From positions 124,001 through 188,000 of the forward strand of contig CAWIMQ010000007.1 in NCBI GenBank assembly GCA_963837265.1: a stretch of DNA of 64,000 bases. The letters are read 5' to 3'. Source of the DNA: DATBLE01 sp963837265. Its GTDB lineage: Bacteria; Actinomycetota; Thermoleophilia; Gaiellales; Gaiellaceae. Below the pieces are notes generated by a model, which saw only the letters and a program-made list of their open reading frames with translations, was not told the DNA's origin and searched no databases. Numbering within the stretch: the stretch's first letter is position 1; each line of letters opens with the position of its first letter. Below are positions 16,991 through 24,669 of this stretch, one piece after another. Both the position numbers and the translations under genes were made by a program.

Positions 16991-18085
16991 CTACTCCTCG
17001 GCGCTGACCTCGACCGCGAAGTTGTGGAGCGCCTTCGCTTCGACGTGTCCCTTCAGCGGTTCCACCGCGGCGAGGGCAGCGGCAAGCTTGGTCGCCGAGA
17101 TGAACCGACATCGCTTCCGCATCGGGGGCTTATACGCCTCGAACGTCGGCCGAAGCATCTGTTTTCGCACCTCGGGTTCACGGTCATCCGGCGCAACGAT
17201 GTAGAGGTCGAAGGCAGTGTTGGGCGACAGTGCGATCAGGTCGCTCATTCTGAGGAGGCCGGAGTAGATGCTCGTCGAGACCTCAACCTCGAACGCCGCC
17301 TCGATCTTGTTGCCCGTGACCCAGATCACATCGATGTGCCGGACGAGGTTGCCTGACTCCGGATCGAGGCCGACGGGAGGGAAATCGGCAAGCGTCTCAT
17401 CCTTGAAGATGAATCCTTCGAACGAGTGCCCCTTCTCGCCCGGGGCCACCCACACCTCACAACCCATCGCCCTCCCGAGCCGAATCAGTTTCGCGACCAA
17501 CTCGGGGTGAACCGTCTTCGGGACCTTCGCGACAGGCTCGGCAGCCGACTGGATCGCCGCCTCCACCGCAACCTGAGCGGTCTTCTTGGGCACCCGGCGT
17601 ACAGGCACATGGACCGGCGATGCAGGTCGTGGCTCGGCAAGCATCGCTAGCAGCTTCTCGCCGTCCTCACGGGGCATTGGCGTGAGCGAGCGGCGAAAGA
17701 GGCCGCTCCAATGCCTTCCCGAAAAGCAGTTCAAGGCGCCGAGCGTCTTCTCAACAGGCAGACCAACCTCCACCGCCAAGGCCATGACGGGCTCAACACG
17801 GAAGCGGGCCGGGAAACGTGCTCGCCCGCCCTCGTCCTGTCCCCACAGATCATCTTCGAAGTCAAGGAACATCGGGTCGGTTACTCGCAGCGCTCCAACC
17901 CACCGCTTCGCTGGTGCCTTCACGTAGCAGCAGAGGATGTCTCCAGGCTGCACGCGCTCGAACGTCGAGTCGAAGTAGCCGCCCTTCGTCGGGGTAGGCG
18001 GTGGGAACCCGCTCAGCTTCCAATCACGGGTCTTCGCCTGTTGCCATGTCTCGACCGTAAAGACATCGGTAAAGAACGAAGCCAC
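16991..18085 (-). CDS. EVE-domain protein fused to a restriction-nuclease-like domain
   Basis: Residues 1-~130 look like an EVE/PUA-fold domain (FFTDVFTVETWQQAK, VQPGDILCCYVKAPAKRWVGALRV), a fold that in related proteins binds modified DNA or RNA bases. After an Ala/Pro/Val linker (~150-195) the C-terminal ~165 residues resemble a PD-(D/E)XK-type domain: HIDVIWV supplies an Asp and AFEVEVSTS an E-x-E in place of E-x-K, followed by YSGLLRMSDL. This pairing is known in modification-dependent (type IV) restriction enzymes, so it may cut foreign DNA carrying modified cytosines. The missing Lys needs checking. GTG 18085 has TAGAGT 6 bases upstream (leaderless). It is the only fully intact large island gene besides the IS. 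Confidence 0.62.
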   Translation of the reverse strand: MASFFTDVFTVETWQQAKTRDWKLSGFPPPTPTKGGYFDSTFERVQPGDILCCYVKAPAKRWVGALRVTDPMFLDFEDDLWGQDEGGRARFPARFRVEPVMALAVEVGLPVEKTLGALNCFSGRHWSGLFRRSLTPMPREDGEKLLAMLAEPRPASPVHVPVRRVPKKTAQVAVEAAIQSAAEPVAKVPKTVHPELVAKLIRLGRAMGCEVWVAPGEKGHSFEGFIFKDETLADFPPVGLDPESGNLVRHIDVIWVTGNKIEAAFEVEVSTSIYSGLLRMSDLIALSPNTAFDLYIVAPDDREPEVRKQMLRPTFEAYKPPMRKRCRFISATKLAAALAAVEPLKGHVEAKALHNFAVEVSAEE

Positions 18086-18091
18086 AGCGCG

Positions 18092-18097
18092 ACTCTA
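18092..18097 (-). promoter_or_regulatory. -10 box of the EVE-nuclease gene
   Basis: TAGAGT on the minus strand ends 6 bases before GTG 18085, giving a leaderless transcript. It supports the GTG start over later ATGs. Confidence 0.55.
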
Positions 18098-18146
18098 TGA
18101 CACCGCCGACACTCGCAGCCCCTTGCATGAGGTACCGTCCCCCACC

Positions 18147-18167
18147 TGCGCGCCAGTTGCGCGCCAG
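18147..18167 (+). repeat. Paired TGCGCGCCA motif, copy e
   Basis: Two TGCGCGCCA copies separated by GT, 152 bases inside the right island border. Shares about 50 bases of similarity with copy b (5861). Confidence 0.55.
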
Positions 18168-18318
18168 TCGGCACCCTTGCTGGGCGGATTCCAGCGGACG
18201 GGAGCGGAAACAGCCACCAGGCGTCGCGCAGCGCCGAAAATGGCGTAACCGTGCTGTCTTCCGCATGGATGAGCGGGCGGAGGGGCCCCGCGTCCCTCCC
18301 CGCTCGCCTCCGACCTCA

Positions 18319-18337
18319 CGGCTACCATAACCCGCCG
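18319..18337. repeat. 19-bp island boundary repeat, right (candidate attR)
   Basis: Identical to 4589-4607 in the same orientation. It contains TACCAT, a -10-like box 10 bases before the LCP start codon, so the host gene keeps a promoter after integration. Confidence 0.65.
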
Positions 18338-18338
18338 G

Positions 18339-19475
18339 ATGCCGTCGGAGGAGAAGCCCTACCGGGTCTACCGCGGCGGGCGCGTCAAGGGCAAGGTCCC
18401 CTCGCTCAGGCCGGAGCGCACCGGGCCGAGGCTGCCCCGCCTGCGATTCCGGATCAGGCCCAGCCGCCGCTGGCTCCGCTGGATTCCGGTCGGACTCGCC
18501 CTCTTCATCGTGCTCGTCGTCGTCTGGGCGCTGGCCGGCTACTTCCAGTTCCGCGACGGCGTCTCGGCCGCGAACAAACGCCTCGACCGACACGTGCGGC
18601 AGGCCCTCGACCCCCAACACGGCGGTGCGACGGACATCCTGCTCCTCGGCACGGACCATGCCCGCCTCGCGGGTCGCGAGTCGGCCGATCGCAGCGACTC
18701 GATCACGCTGGTCCGGGTCGACAACGGGCGGCACCGGATCGCCTACCTGTCCATTCCACGCGACCTGCGCGTGGAGATCCCCGGCTACGGAACGGCCAAG
18801 GTGAACGCGGCCATGCAGTCCGGCGGTCCCGAGCTCGCCGTCAGGACGATCCGCGACCTGACCGGACTGCCCGTCAACCACGTCGTCATCGTCGACTTCG
18901 GTCAGTTCGAGAAGCTGATCGACAAGATCGGCGGGATCGACATCACGGTTGCGAAGCCGATCATCTCCAAGTTCGATTGTCCCTATCCGACGAGCGAGCG
19001 GTGCGCGAGATGGGACGGCTGGCGGTTCCGACAGGGAAGGCAGCACATGGACGGCCACCGTGCGCTGATCTACTCGCGCGTCCGCAAGAACAAGCTCGAC
19101 CCGGCAGACACGGATTTCTCCCGGGCAGAGCGGAACCAGCAGGTGCTCCAGGCGGTGGCCGCGAAGCTGACCGGCTTCTGGACGCTGGTGAAGCTCCCGT
19201 TCATCGGCAAGGACCTGCTCGCGCCGGTGACGACCGACATGTCCACGCACACGTTCCTCTCGCTGGGCTGGACGAAGTTCCGCACGGGGGGCGGCTCGAC
19301 GCTCCATTGCCGGCTGGGCGGTGAGCCGGTCGGCGGCGACATCGTTCCCGTGGAGGAAAACCGCAGCGTGATCACGGAGGTGACCGGTGAATCCGCGCCG
19401 CAGCCACCCGTGCCCGGCTCGGGTGCTTTCGGGCCGGGTTGCGTGACCGGCAGCCAGACGCTCGGCGTACGGTAG
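18339..19475 (+). CDS. LytR-CpsA-Psr (LCP) family cell-wall ligase
   Basis: LCP proteins transfer undecaprenyl-linked glycopolymers onto peptidoglycan outside the membrane. The 378-residue protein has a basic cytoplasmic tail (~1-50), one membrane segment (~51-70, WIPVGLALFIVLVVVWALAG) and the LCP catalytic domain: DILLLGTD, then the Arg-rich active-site block RSDSITLVRVD and SIPRDLRVEIPGYG, and NHVVIVDFGQFEKLID, all well conserved. The C-terminal ~70 residues are a wall-facing tail. The ATG lies 10 bases after a TACCAT box. It is the first host gene past the island border; in the ancestor it would have been divergent from the glucokinase gene. Confidence 0.92.
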   Translation: MPSEEKPYRVYRGGRVKGKVPSLRPERTGPRLPRLRFRIRPSRRWLRWIPVGLALFIVLVVVWALAGYFQFRDGVSAANKRLDRHVRQALDPQHGGATDILLLGTDHARLAGRESADRSDSITLVRVDNGRHRIAYLSIPRDLRVEIPGYGTAKVNAAMQSGGPELAVRTIRDLTGLPVNHVVIVDFGQFEKLIDKIGGIDITVAKPIISKFDCPYPTSERCARWDGWRFRQGRQHMDGHRALIYSRVRKNKLDPADTDFSRAERNQQVLQAVAAKLTGFWTLVKLPFIGKDLLAPVTTDMSTHTFLSLGWTKFRTGGGSTLHCRLGGEPVGGDIVPVEENRSVITEVTGESAPQPPVPGSGAFGPGCVTGSQTLGVR

Positions 19476-19847
19476 CCCCAGGGCGGACGCACGAGCGTCG
19501 AACGCCGGGAGGCCGGACGGCGCCCTCACACGCCTCTCCGGGGCCGTGCGCGGCGCGCGGCGTCGCGTTGTCGGCAGGCCGCGCCTCGCCACGACCCCGC
19601 CGTCGTGGGCAGGCCGCGCCCCGGCACACCCCCGCCCGGGTGGGGGAGAACCCCTGACCCGCTACGGCCAGCCTAGCGGCGAAGCTGCGACGCCACAGCG
19701 ACCGGAGCGTGACGGTTCCGGAACTCTTCGCTTCCGCCGGCCAGGCACCCGGGCGTCCCCCGGGCGGCACGCGGGGCGCGCCCGGGGAACCTTGGAGCGG
19801 TCTCCCGGGCGGTGACGGCCCCGGCCTCCGGGACCGCCCGCCTCCGG
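19476..19847. other. GC-rich intergenic stretch between convergent genes
   Basis: No supported gene. It contains GGCAGGCCGCGCC twice (about 19569 and 19608) and several short GC-rich stems that could act as terminators for the converging LCP and FmdB genes. I tested it by eye for RNase P, tmRNA and SRP landmarks and found none. Confidence 0.5.
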
Positions 19848-20129
19848 TCAGCTCTCGCCCGCCGGCGCAGCCTTCTTCTCGGTCTTCTCCGACTTCCTCT
19901 CGTCCTTCTTCGCGCCGCCGTCCTCCCCCGTCGACTCCCGCTTTCGCGACCCGCGCCCGTAGTCGGTCGAGTAGAACCCCGAGCCTTTGAAGTGCACCGG
20001 AACCGGGTGGAGAATCTTCGTCAGCGGCCCGGCGCCGCAGACCTCGCACACCGTCGGGTCGGGGTCGGTCATCCGGTGGAACACCTCGAACAGATGACCG
20101 TTCGGACAACGGAACTCGTAGATCGGCAC
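19848..20129 (-). CDS. FmdB-family zinc-ribbon protein
   Basis: A 93-residue protein with the FmdB/CxxC_CxxC_SSSS ribbon at the N-terminus: PIYEFRCPNGHLFE then CEVCGAGPLTKI, giving three of the usual four Cys (the first pair is C-P-N-G-H, where His may be a ligand). VHFKGSGFYSTDY is the second family motif. The rest is a Lys/Glu-rich tail, probably disordered. Members are presumed regulatory; the true role is unknown. GTG 20129 has TAGCCT 9 bases upstream and no Shine-Dalgarno. It is transcribed toward the LCP gene. Confidence 0.85.
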   Translation of the reverse strand: MPIYEFRCPNGHLFEVFHRMTDPDPTVCEVCGAGPLTKILHPVPVHFKGSGFYSTDYGRGSRKRESTGEDGGAKKDERKSEKTEKKAAPAGES

Positions 20130-20194
20130 GGAGAACCAAGGCTAGCAGGGGCATCTGCGAGCCCTCGACCGCGCGTAAGGTTCCGGACGGGGAG

Positions 20195-21853
20195 ATGAAC
20201 GAGACCGCGACGACCTTCGAGGCGGCCGCGCCGGCGGTGCCGCGTGTCCGCGCCGTGGCAGGAGACCTCGACCGCCGTGTCTTCCTGGCAGGCGTCGCCG
20301 GGTGCACGGTCGCCGTGGGCGCCTTCCTCTTCGTCCAGCTCTCCGGCTGGCCCCCGCACGAGGACGAGGCGCTGCCACTGTTCGTCGGTCGCCAGCCGCT
20401 CGGGGGCCTGTTCGACATCGTTCTCGGCAAGCGGGGCGGCGCGCCGCTCCATTTCCTGCTCGCGTGGGTCGTCGCACACACGGGCGGCGGGCTCCACACG
20501 ATGCGCTTCTTCTCGGCGCTGTTCGCGACCGCGAGCGTCCCGGCGATCGCGACCCTCGCGAACCGGCTGGCCGGCCGCGGGCCGGCGCTGGGCGCGACCG
20601 CGCTCGCCGCAGCAAGCTGGGTCCTCCTCTTTCACGGGATCTACGCGCGGATGTACAGCCTGTTCCTCTTCCTCTCCACGCTCTCCTACCTCGCGCTGCT
20701 GCGCGCCCTCGACCGCGGAGGGGGGCGCGCCTGGACGCTCTGGGCGGCGGTGATGCTGCTCACGATCGGAGCCCATCCGTACGGCGCGCTCGTCCTCGGC
20801 TCGCAGGGACTCTACGTCCTCCTGACCCGCGGCCGGCTGCGCCAGGCGGTGCCGTCGTTCGGCGCGGTGCTCATCCTCGCGATCCCGCTCTGGCGAAGCA
20901 GCGTCGTGCTCGCGAGCCGCTACGACGTCGGGCTCGGCGGAGGGGGCGGCAAGCTCCGCACGCCACGACAGGTCCTTGACTACCTCTGGCACGTGGCGGG
21001 TGATTCCGCCGCGGGCTTCACCGGGGTGCTCGTGGTCGTGCTTCTCTTCGCTCTCGTCGGCCTCGTCCTTCTCGCTCGCAACCGACCCCGTGCCGCGGTG
21101 CTGAGCGCCTGCGTGGTCGCGACACCGACCCTCTTCTTCCTGGTCGGACGGTTCGGCGGGAGCTCCGCGCCGGAGTCGCGGCACCTGATCTTCGTCCTGC
21201 CGTTCCTGTCCCTCGCCACCGCGACCGGGATCGTGGGCACGGCCCGGTCGGCCGGGCGGCCGGGCGCCCTGGCCGCGACAATCGTGGTCGCGGCGATCCT
21301 CCCGGCCGAGGTCGCTTGGGGCTGGCACAAGACGCCGGCGCTGTTCAAGCGCGAAGATCCGGTGCGCGTCGATGCCCGGCGGCAGGCCGCTGCCTGGCTC
21401 GCAGCCACCTCGCGGCCGGACGACGTGCTGTTCGCGTACGAGCCGCTCTACCTCGCCGCCTGGGAGCGCAACCGCTCCCGAGTCCCCCTGACCGCCGTCC
21501 CGCGCGCCGACCCGAGGCTCGCGCTGGAGGCCCTCGACGACGCCGCCAAGCCGCTCGGGCGCGGCGTCTGGGTGTTCGACGCCGGCGACAACAACAACTA
21601 CGTCAAGCGGACGACGATCGAGCTGCGGTTGCCGTTTCCGCGGAGCGAGTTCGAGGGCCGGGCCTACGGGCCGTATCTGATCATCCGCACCCGCCGCCCG
21701 ACGCGGACGATCGCCCACTTTCTCGCCGACGCACGCAAGGTCGAGCTGATCGGCAAGTCGCTGGCGATGGGCGACGCGGACATCAACTACGCGACCATCC
21801 GGCGGGCTCAGGCACGGCTCGTCGTGCGCTCGCGCTCCAGCGTCTCCCCGTAG
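20195..21853 (+). CDS. GT-C fold membrane glycosyltransferase (GT39/ArnT-like)
   Basis: A 552-residue integral membrane protein with about 9-11 membrane segments. Transfer of a sugar from a polyprenyl-phosphate donor on the outer side of the membrane is expected of this fold. The acidic catalytic motif after the first segment is PPHEDEALP (E/D pair), followed by RFFSALFATASVP and GIYARMYSL, typical of GT39/GT83-like enzymes. The C-terminal ~150 residues are a soluble extracellular domain containing FDAGDNNNYVKRTT. The ATG at 20195 has GGGGAG just upstream. Its 3' end overlaps the convergent small gene (21808-22002) by 46 bases. Substrate cannot be told from sequence. Confidence 0.8.
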   Translation: MNETATTFEAAAPAVPRVRAVAGDLDRRVFLAGVAGCTVAVGAFLFVQLSGWPPHEDEALPLFVGRQPLGGLFDIVLGKRGGAPLHFLLAWVVAHTGGGLHTMRFFSALFATASVPAIATLANRLAGRGPALGATALAAASWVLLFHGIYARMYSLFLFLSTLSYLALLRALDRGGGRAWTLWAAVMLLTIGAHPYGALVLGSQGLYVLLTRGRLRQAVPSFGAVLILAIPLWRSSVVLASRYDVGLGGGGGKLRTPRQVLDYLWHVAGDSAAGFTGVLVVVLLFALVGLVLLARNRPRAAVLSACVVATPTLFFLVGRFGGSSAPESRHLIFVLPFLSLATATGIVGTARSAGRPGALAATIVVAAILPAEVAWGWHKTPALFKREDPVRVDARRQAAAWLAATSRPDDVLFAYEPLYLAAWERNRSRVPLTAVPRADPRLALEALDDAAKPLGRGVWVFDAGDNNNYVKRTTIELRLPFPRSEFEGRAYGPYLIIRTRRPTRTIAHFLADARKVELIGKSLAMGDADINYATIRRAQARLVVRSRSSVSP

Positions 21854-22002
21854 CACGGTGCCTGCTCGAAGGCGGCGAGCCCGACCGGGGTCGTCCGGTG
21901 GGGTGGCCGCTTCCGCCGCGCCGCGGCGAGGGCCGCGGACGCGCCGACCACCCCGCCGATGAGGAAGCTCCTGAGTCGGCCGCGGCGGCTGTCCTCGTCC
22001 AC
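21808..22002 (-). CDS. Small conserved-looking protein with one hydrophobic segment
   Basis: A 64-residue product from GTG 22002, 4 bases after the stop of the histidine phosphatase gene. It starts VDEDSRRGRLRS, has a short hydrophobic stretch (FLIGGVVGASAALAAA), a basic RRKRPP patch and then TPVGLAAFEQAPCYGE. The layout is that of a single-span or membrane-associated protein. It is probably the last gene of the operon running from 23861 down. Function unknown; family not recognised by name. Confidence 0.55.
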   Translation of the reverse strand: MDEDSRRGRLRSFLIGGVVGASAALAAARRKRPPHRTTPVGLAAFEQAPCYGETLERERTTSRA

Positions 22003-22006
22003 GTGC

Positions 22007-22588
22007 CTAGTCTGCCAACTGCTGCATCCGCGCCGCTGCCCGCTCGAGAGCGGTCCCCTCGAACAGGAACGGCACCGCGTTCGGGACGAGGTGGAACGGA
22101 GGGCCGTCGAGCTCGGCCGCGCCTGCGGCAGCGTTGAGCGCGTAGCGGATCGGGATCTCGTGGCAGACGACGAGCACGCGTCGGACGTCGCGGCCCAGCA
22201 GTCGCCGGAATGCACCCGCGTACCGCCGGGCCGCGTCGTCCAGGCTCTCGCCGCCGGGAAACGGCCGCTTCCGGCCAAGCTCGCGCTTCACCTCGCGATA
22301 GTGGTCGAGCGCGCAACCCTCGAGCTCTCCGACGTCGATGTCGTCGAGAGACGGCTCGACGTCGATCGGGACGTCGCGGCCGGCCAGGGCCAGCTCGGCC
22401 GTCTCCAGCGTCCGCGGAAACCGGCTGCAGACGCACAGGTCGAGCCCGAGGTGGGCGAGCTCGGCCCCCAGCATGCGCGCCTGGTCCCGCCCCTGCTCGG
22501 TCAGCGGGACGTCCACCTCCGGGTCGCCGTTCACCCGGCGCTCGAGGTTGAGGACGGAGTGCGCGTGTCGCGCGAGCAGGAACAGCAC
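22007..22588 (-). CDS. Histidine phosphatase family protein
   Basis: A 193-residue phosphoglycerate-mutase-like enzyme; members dephosphorylate small molecules or act as mutases in the cytoplasm. The N-terminal catalytic motif is ARHAHSVLN (RHG replaced by RHA), followed by PLTEQGRDQARMLG, CSRFPRTLETAEL (second Arg), the acidic LEGCALDHYRE block with the proton donor Glu, and VVCHEIPIRYAL (second His). All catalytic positions are present. GTG 22588 abuts the stop of the GYD gene at 22589. Substrate is not predictable. Confidence 0.87.
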   Translation of the reverse strand: MLFLLARHAHSVLNLERRVNGDPEVDVPLTEQGRDQARMLGAELAHLGLDLCVCSRFPRTLETAELALAGRDVPIDVEPSLDDIDVGELEGCALDHYREVKRELGRKRPFPGGESLDDAARRYAGAFRRLLGRDVRRVLVVCHEIPIRYALNAAAGAAELDGPPFHLVPNAVPFLFEGTALERAAARMQQLAD

Positions 22589-22876
22589 CTACTGCGAGAG
22601 CTGGGCGAGGAGGTCATCGATCTCGACCAGCTCGAAGGTCTGCAGCTTTGCGCTGCCCCGTGCGCCGAGCGCGACCGAGACCCGCGCGACGGCCGCCGCG
22701 TCGGGCGCCTCGACGACGTTGACGAAGTCGTAGGCGCCGATCATGCTCCACTGGTGGAGCACAGTCGCGCCGAGCTCCTCGACGTCGCGGTTGACCTCTC
22801 GGAGGCGATCGGGGTTCGCCTGGAGCGTCTGTACCCCTTTCGCAGTGAGCGTCGTCAGCATCAGGTACTTGGGCAT
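22589..22876 (-). CDS. GYD domain-containing protein
   Basis: A 95-residue single-domain protein of the dimeric alpha/beta-barrel GYD family, function unknown. It starts MPKYLMLTTLTAKGV and carries IGAYDFVNVVEAPDAAA at residues ~46-62, where the family GxYD signature sits. The AGGAGG six bases before the ATG is one of the clearest ribosome binding sites in the window. Next in the operon comes the histidine phosphatase, with no gap. Confidence 0.88.
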   Translation of the reverse strand: MPKYLMLTTLTAKGVQTLQANPDRLREVNRDVEELGATVLHQWSMIGAYDFVNVVEAPDAAAVARVSVALGARGSAKLQTFELVEIDDLLAQLSQ

Positions 22877-22905
22877 CGCCGCCTCCTGGGCTCGGGAGCC
22901 CGAGC

Positions 22906-23652
22906 TTACTGCTTCGCCCGCGCACGGGCGGCCTGGTCGAGGTAGAGGAGGGCCGCTCCGAGAAAGAGCATCGGCGCGAGCACGAGGTCGGAGAGCGCGG
23001 CGGCGGCCCGCTCGCCAGACTCCGCGCCGCTGCGCAGGAGCAACGCCATCATCAGGCGGACGACGTAGAAGAGGATGACGAGGGTGGCCAGCCCGCCGGC
23101 GGCGTGCACCACGTCCGCGCGGGCGAGGCGGAACGACCGGCGAAACGCGTCGGCGAGCCGATCTCCTTCGACCAGCACGGCGGGAACGACCCAGCCGGCG
23201 AACGCGAGGTAGAAGATCGCCGGCAGCACGAACAGCTGGGCGAGCAGCGGGACCGGTACGAAGACGAGCGCACCGGCGCCGTACGCGACCGCGAGCGCCC
23301 GGCCGGTCGGGCGGGCTCCCGACACGAGCACGATCGCGACGATGTACGAGCCGGTCAGGAGCAGCGCGCCGATCAGGATCGTCACCCCCACCCCGCCGCC
23401 GAGCAACGCCTTCGGGTCGTGAACCGAGAGTGCCGGTGGATGCCCACGGGGCTCGACGTGCCTGTGCCCGAAAGCGACGGTCAGCTGGGTCAGCGTCGCC
23501 ACCGAGAGGCCGAGCGGCAACGACTGGAAGAAGTGCGACCCGTAGAAGCGGATCGTCTCGGCGACCAGCTGCCCGACGCCTCGCCGCTCCGGCGGAAGCG
23601 GCGCGGGCAGCGGCTCCGGCGGGCGAGGGGCCCGGCGGCCCTTGCGTGCCAC
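22906..23652 (-). CDS. Polytopic membrane protein
   Basis: A 248-residue protein from GTG 23652 with a basic Pro-rich N-terminus and about five to six membrane segments (for example GVGVTILIGALLLTGSYIVAIV, ALVFVPVPLLAQLFVLPAIFYL, LATLVILFYVVRLMMALLL). The amphipathic AFRRSFRLARADVVHAAG before a membrane helix is typical of DUF/YciC-like or glycerophosphoryl-diester-phosphodiesterase membrane-domain proteins. No catalytic motif is seen. Its GTG shares one base with the TAG of the small gene upstream, so the pair is coupled. Confidence 0.65.
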   Translation of the reverse strand: MARKGRRAPRPPEPLPAPLPPERRGVGQLVAETIRFYGSHFFQSLPLGLSVATLTQLTVAFGHRHVEPRGHPPALSVHDPKALLGGGVGVTILIGALLLTGSYIVAIVLVSGARPTGRALAVAYGAGALVFVPVPLLAQLFVLPAIFYLAFAGWVVPAVLVEGDRLADAFRRSFRLARADVVHAAGGLATLVILFYVVRLMMALLLRSGAESGERAAAALSDLVLAPMLFLGAALLYLDQAARARAKQ

Positions 23653-23861
23653 TAGAAGCGCCGCCGCGTGACGAAGTGGTGGATCAGGTAGAGCGGCAGG
23701 AAGAGGCCGACGAAGAGGAAGGTGAGCACCCCCCACGCCGTCGCGTGCCGGCTTCCGTGCCTGCTCGCGTGCCAGTACACCCACGACGAGAGGCCGGCGG
23801 CGATCACGACCGCGAGGACGAACTGCCCGAAGCTGACGTTCCCGAGCGCCGAGACCGACAC
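23652..23861 (-). CDS. Small two-span membrane protein
   Basis: A 69-residue product from GTG 23861 with two membrane helices (~12-30 and ~42-60) joined by a His/Arg-rich loop (HASRHGSRHATAW), ending IHHFVTRRRF. The stop overlaps the start of the next membrane protein by one base. It is the first gene of the minus-strand series that runs to 21808 and is divergent from the cupin gene. Function unknown. Confidence 0.6.
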   Translation of the reverse strand: MSVSALGNVSFGQFVLAVVIAAGLSSWVYWHASRHGSRHATAWGVLTFLFVGLFLPLYLIHHFVTRRRF

Positions 23862-23893
23862 GGCGCGAGCCTAGCGTGCGATTATCGGCCGCA

Positions 23894-24343
23894 ATGGGCT
23901 ACCACGTCGTCCACGCCGCCGACCACTCCTGGGAGGAGCGGCGGCCGCCGGAGGGGCGCGCCGACGATCCGGCGCGGCTCGCCTCCGACCTGAGCACCGC
24001 GGCCGCTCTCCGGCATTCGCGGGCGCGGCTGTGGCGGTATCCGCCCGGGACGCGCGGCCGCCGCCACGCCGACCGCGTGCAGGAGGAGGTCTTCGTCGTC
24101 CTCGAGGGCACCTTGACGGTGCACCTCGGCGAGCCGCCCGAGCGCTTCACCCTGGCGGCGCAGAGCGTCGTCGCGGTCGAGCCGGGCACCGCGCTGCAGC
24201 TGCGCAACGAGGGCGCCGACGAGGTCGTCGTCTTCGCCTACGGCGCTCCGCCCGAGCATGGCGGCGCAGACTTTCTCGTCGACGCCGAGCCCAGTTCCCT
24301 GGGGATGGATCGGCACATTCTCGTAGCGGGATCTGACCCCTAA
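23894..24343 (+). CDS. Cupin domain protein
   Basis: A 149-residue cytoplasmic protein with one cupin barrel. The first cupin motif is shortened (RRHADRVQEEVFVVLEG with His and two Glu) and the second is VEPGTALQLRNEG without the usual metal His, so metal binding is uncertain. RYPPGTRGRRHAD introduces the first motif. The last residues (AGSDP) come from the GGGATCTGACCCC palindrome in which the gene ends, so the stop was supplied or moved by the repeat. ATG 23894 follows a GATTAT box by 8 bases. Confidence 0.75.
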   Translation: MGYHVVHAADHSWEERRPPEGRADDPARLASDLSTAAALRHSRARLWRYPPGTRGRRHADRVQEEVFVVLEGTLTVHLGEPPERFTLAAQSVVAVEPGTALQLRNEGADEVVVFAYGAPPEHGGADFLVDAEPSSLGMDRHILVAGSDP

Positions 24344-24669
24344 CCAACGGTCCGAGGGCAAGGCGAGGGTTGGTTCTCGGCGCGCCTTACCGCGCGCGGC
24401 ACGAACGCGTGACGGCTCCGTGACGCGCCCGTAACGGAATCTGACCCCGCAGGGAGGGCGACGTCGACGCCGCCCGGAATCTCGGCCTGCCTGCCGGCGC
24501 GCGGCGCGGTCACGGGACGGCTCCGTGACGCACCGGTAACGGGGTCTGACCCCGCAGGAACCCGGGCGACTGCGACGCCGGCTGAGAGCCTCGGCCTGCC
24601 CGCCGGCGCGCGGCACGATCACGCGACGGCTCCGTGACCCGCCCGTAACGGGGTCTGACCCCGGCCGGG
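24344..24669. repeat. Three imperfect ~107-bp tandem repeats with GGGTCTGACCC palindromes
   Basis: GACGGCTCCGTGAC starts at 24411, 24516 and 24625, each followed by CCGTAACGG or CGGTAACGG and a GGRTCTGACCCC dyad; a fourth dyad is at 24329-24341 in the cupin stop. The intervening parts share CTCGGCCTGCC and CCGGCGCGCGGC. The strongest dyad, CGGGGTCTGACCCCG, is a perfect 7-bp inverted repeat around one T. The block fills the gap between the convergent cupin and clpB genes and could terminate both. Confidence 0.8.

Noticed and set aside
19476..19847. GC-rich gap as a structured RNA (RNase P, tmRNA, SRP).
   Set aside because: None of the conserved sequence landmarks of these RNAs could be found on either strand.
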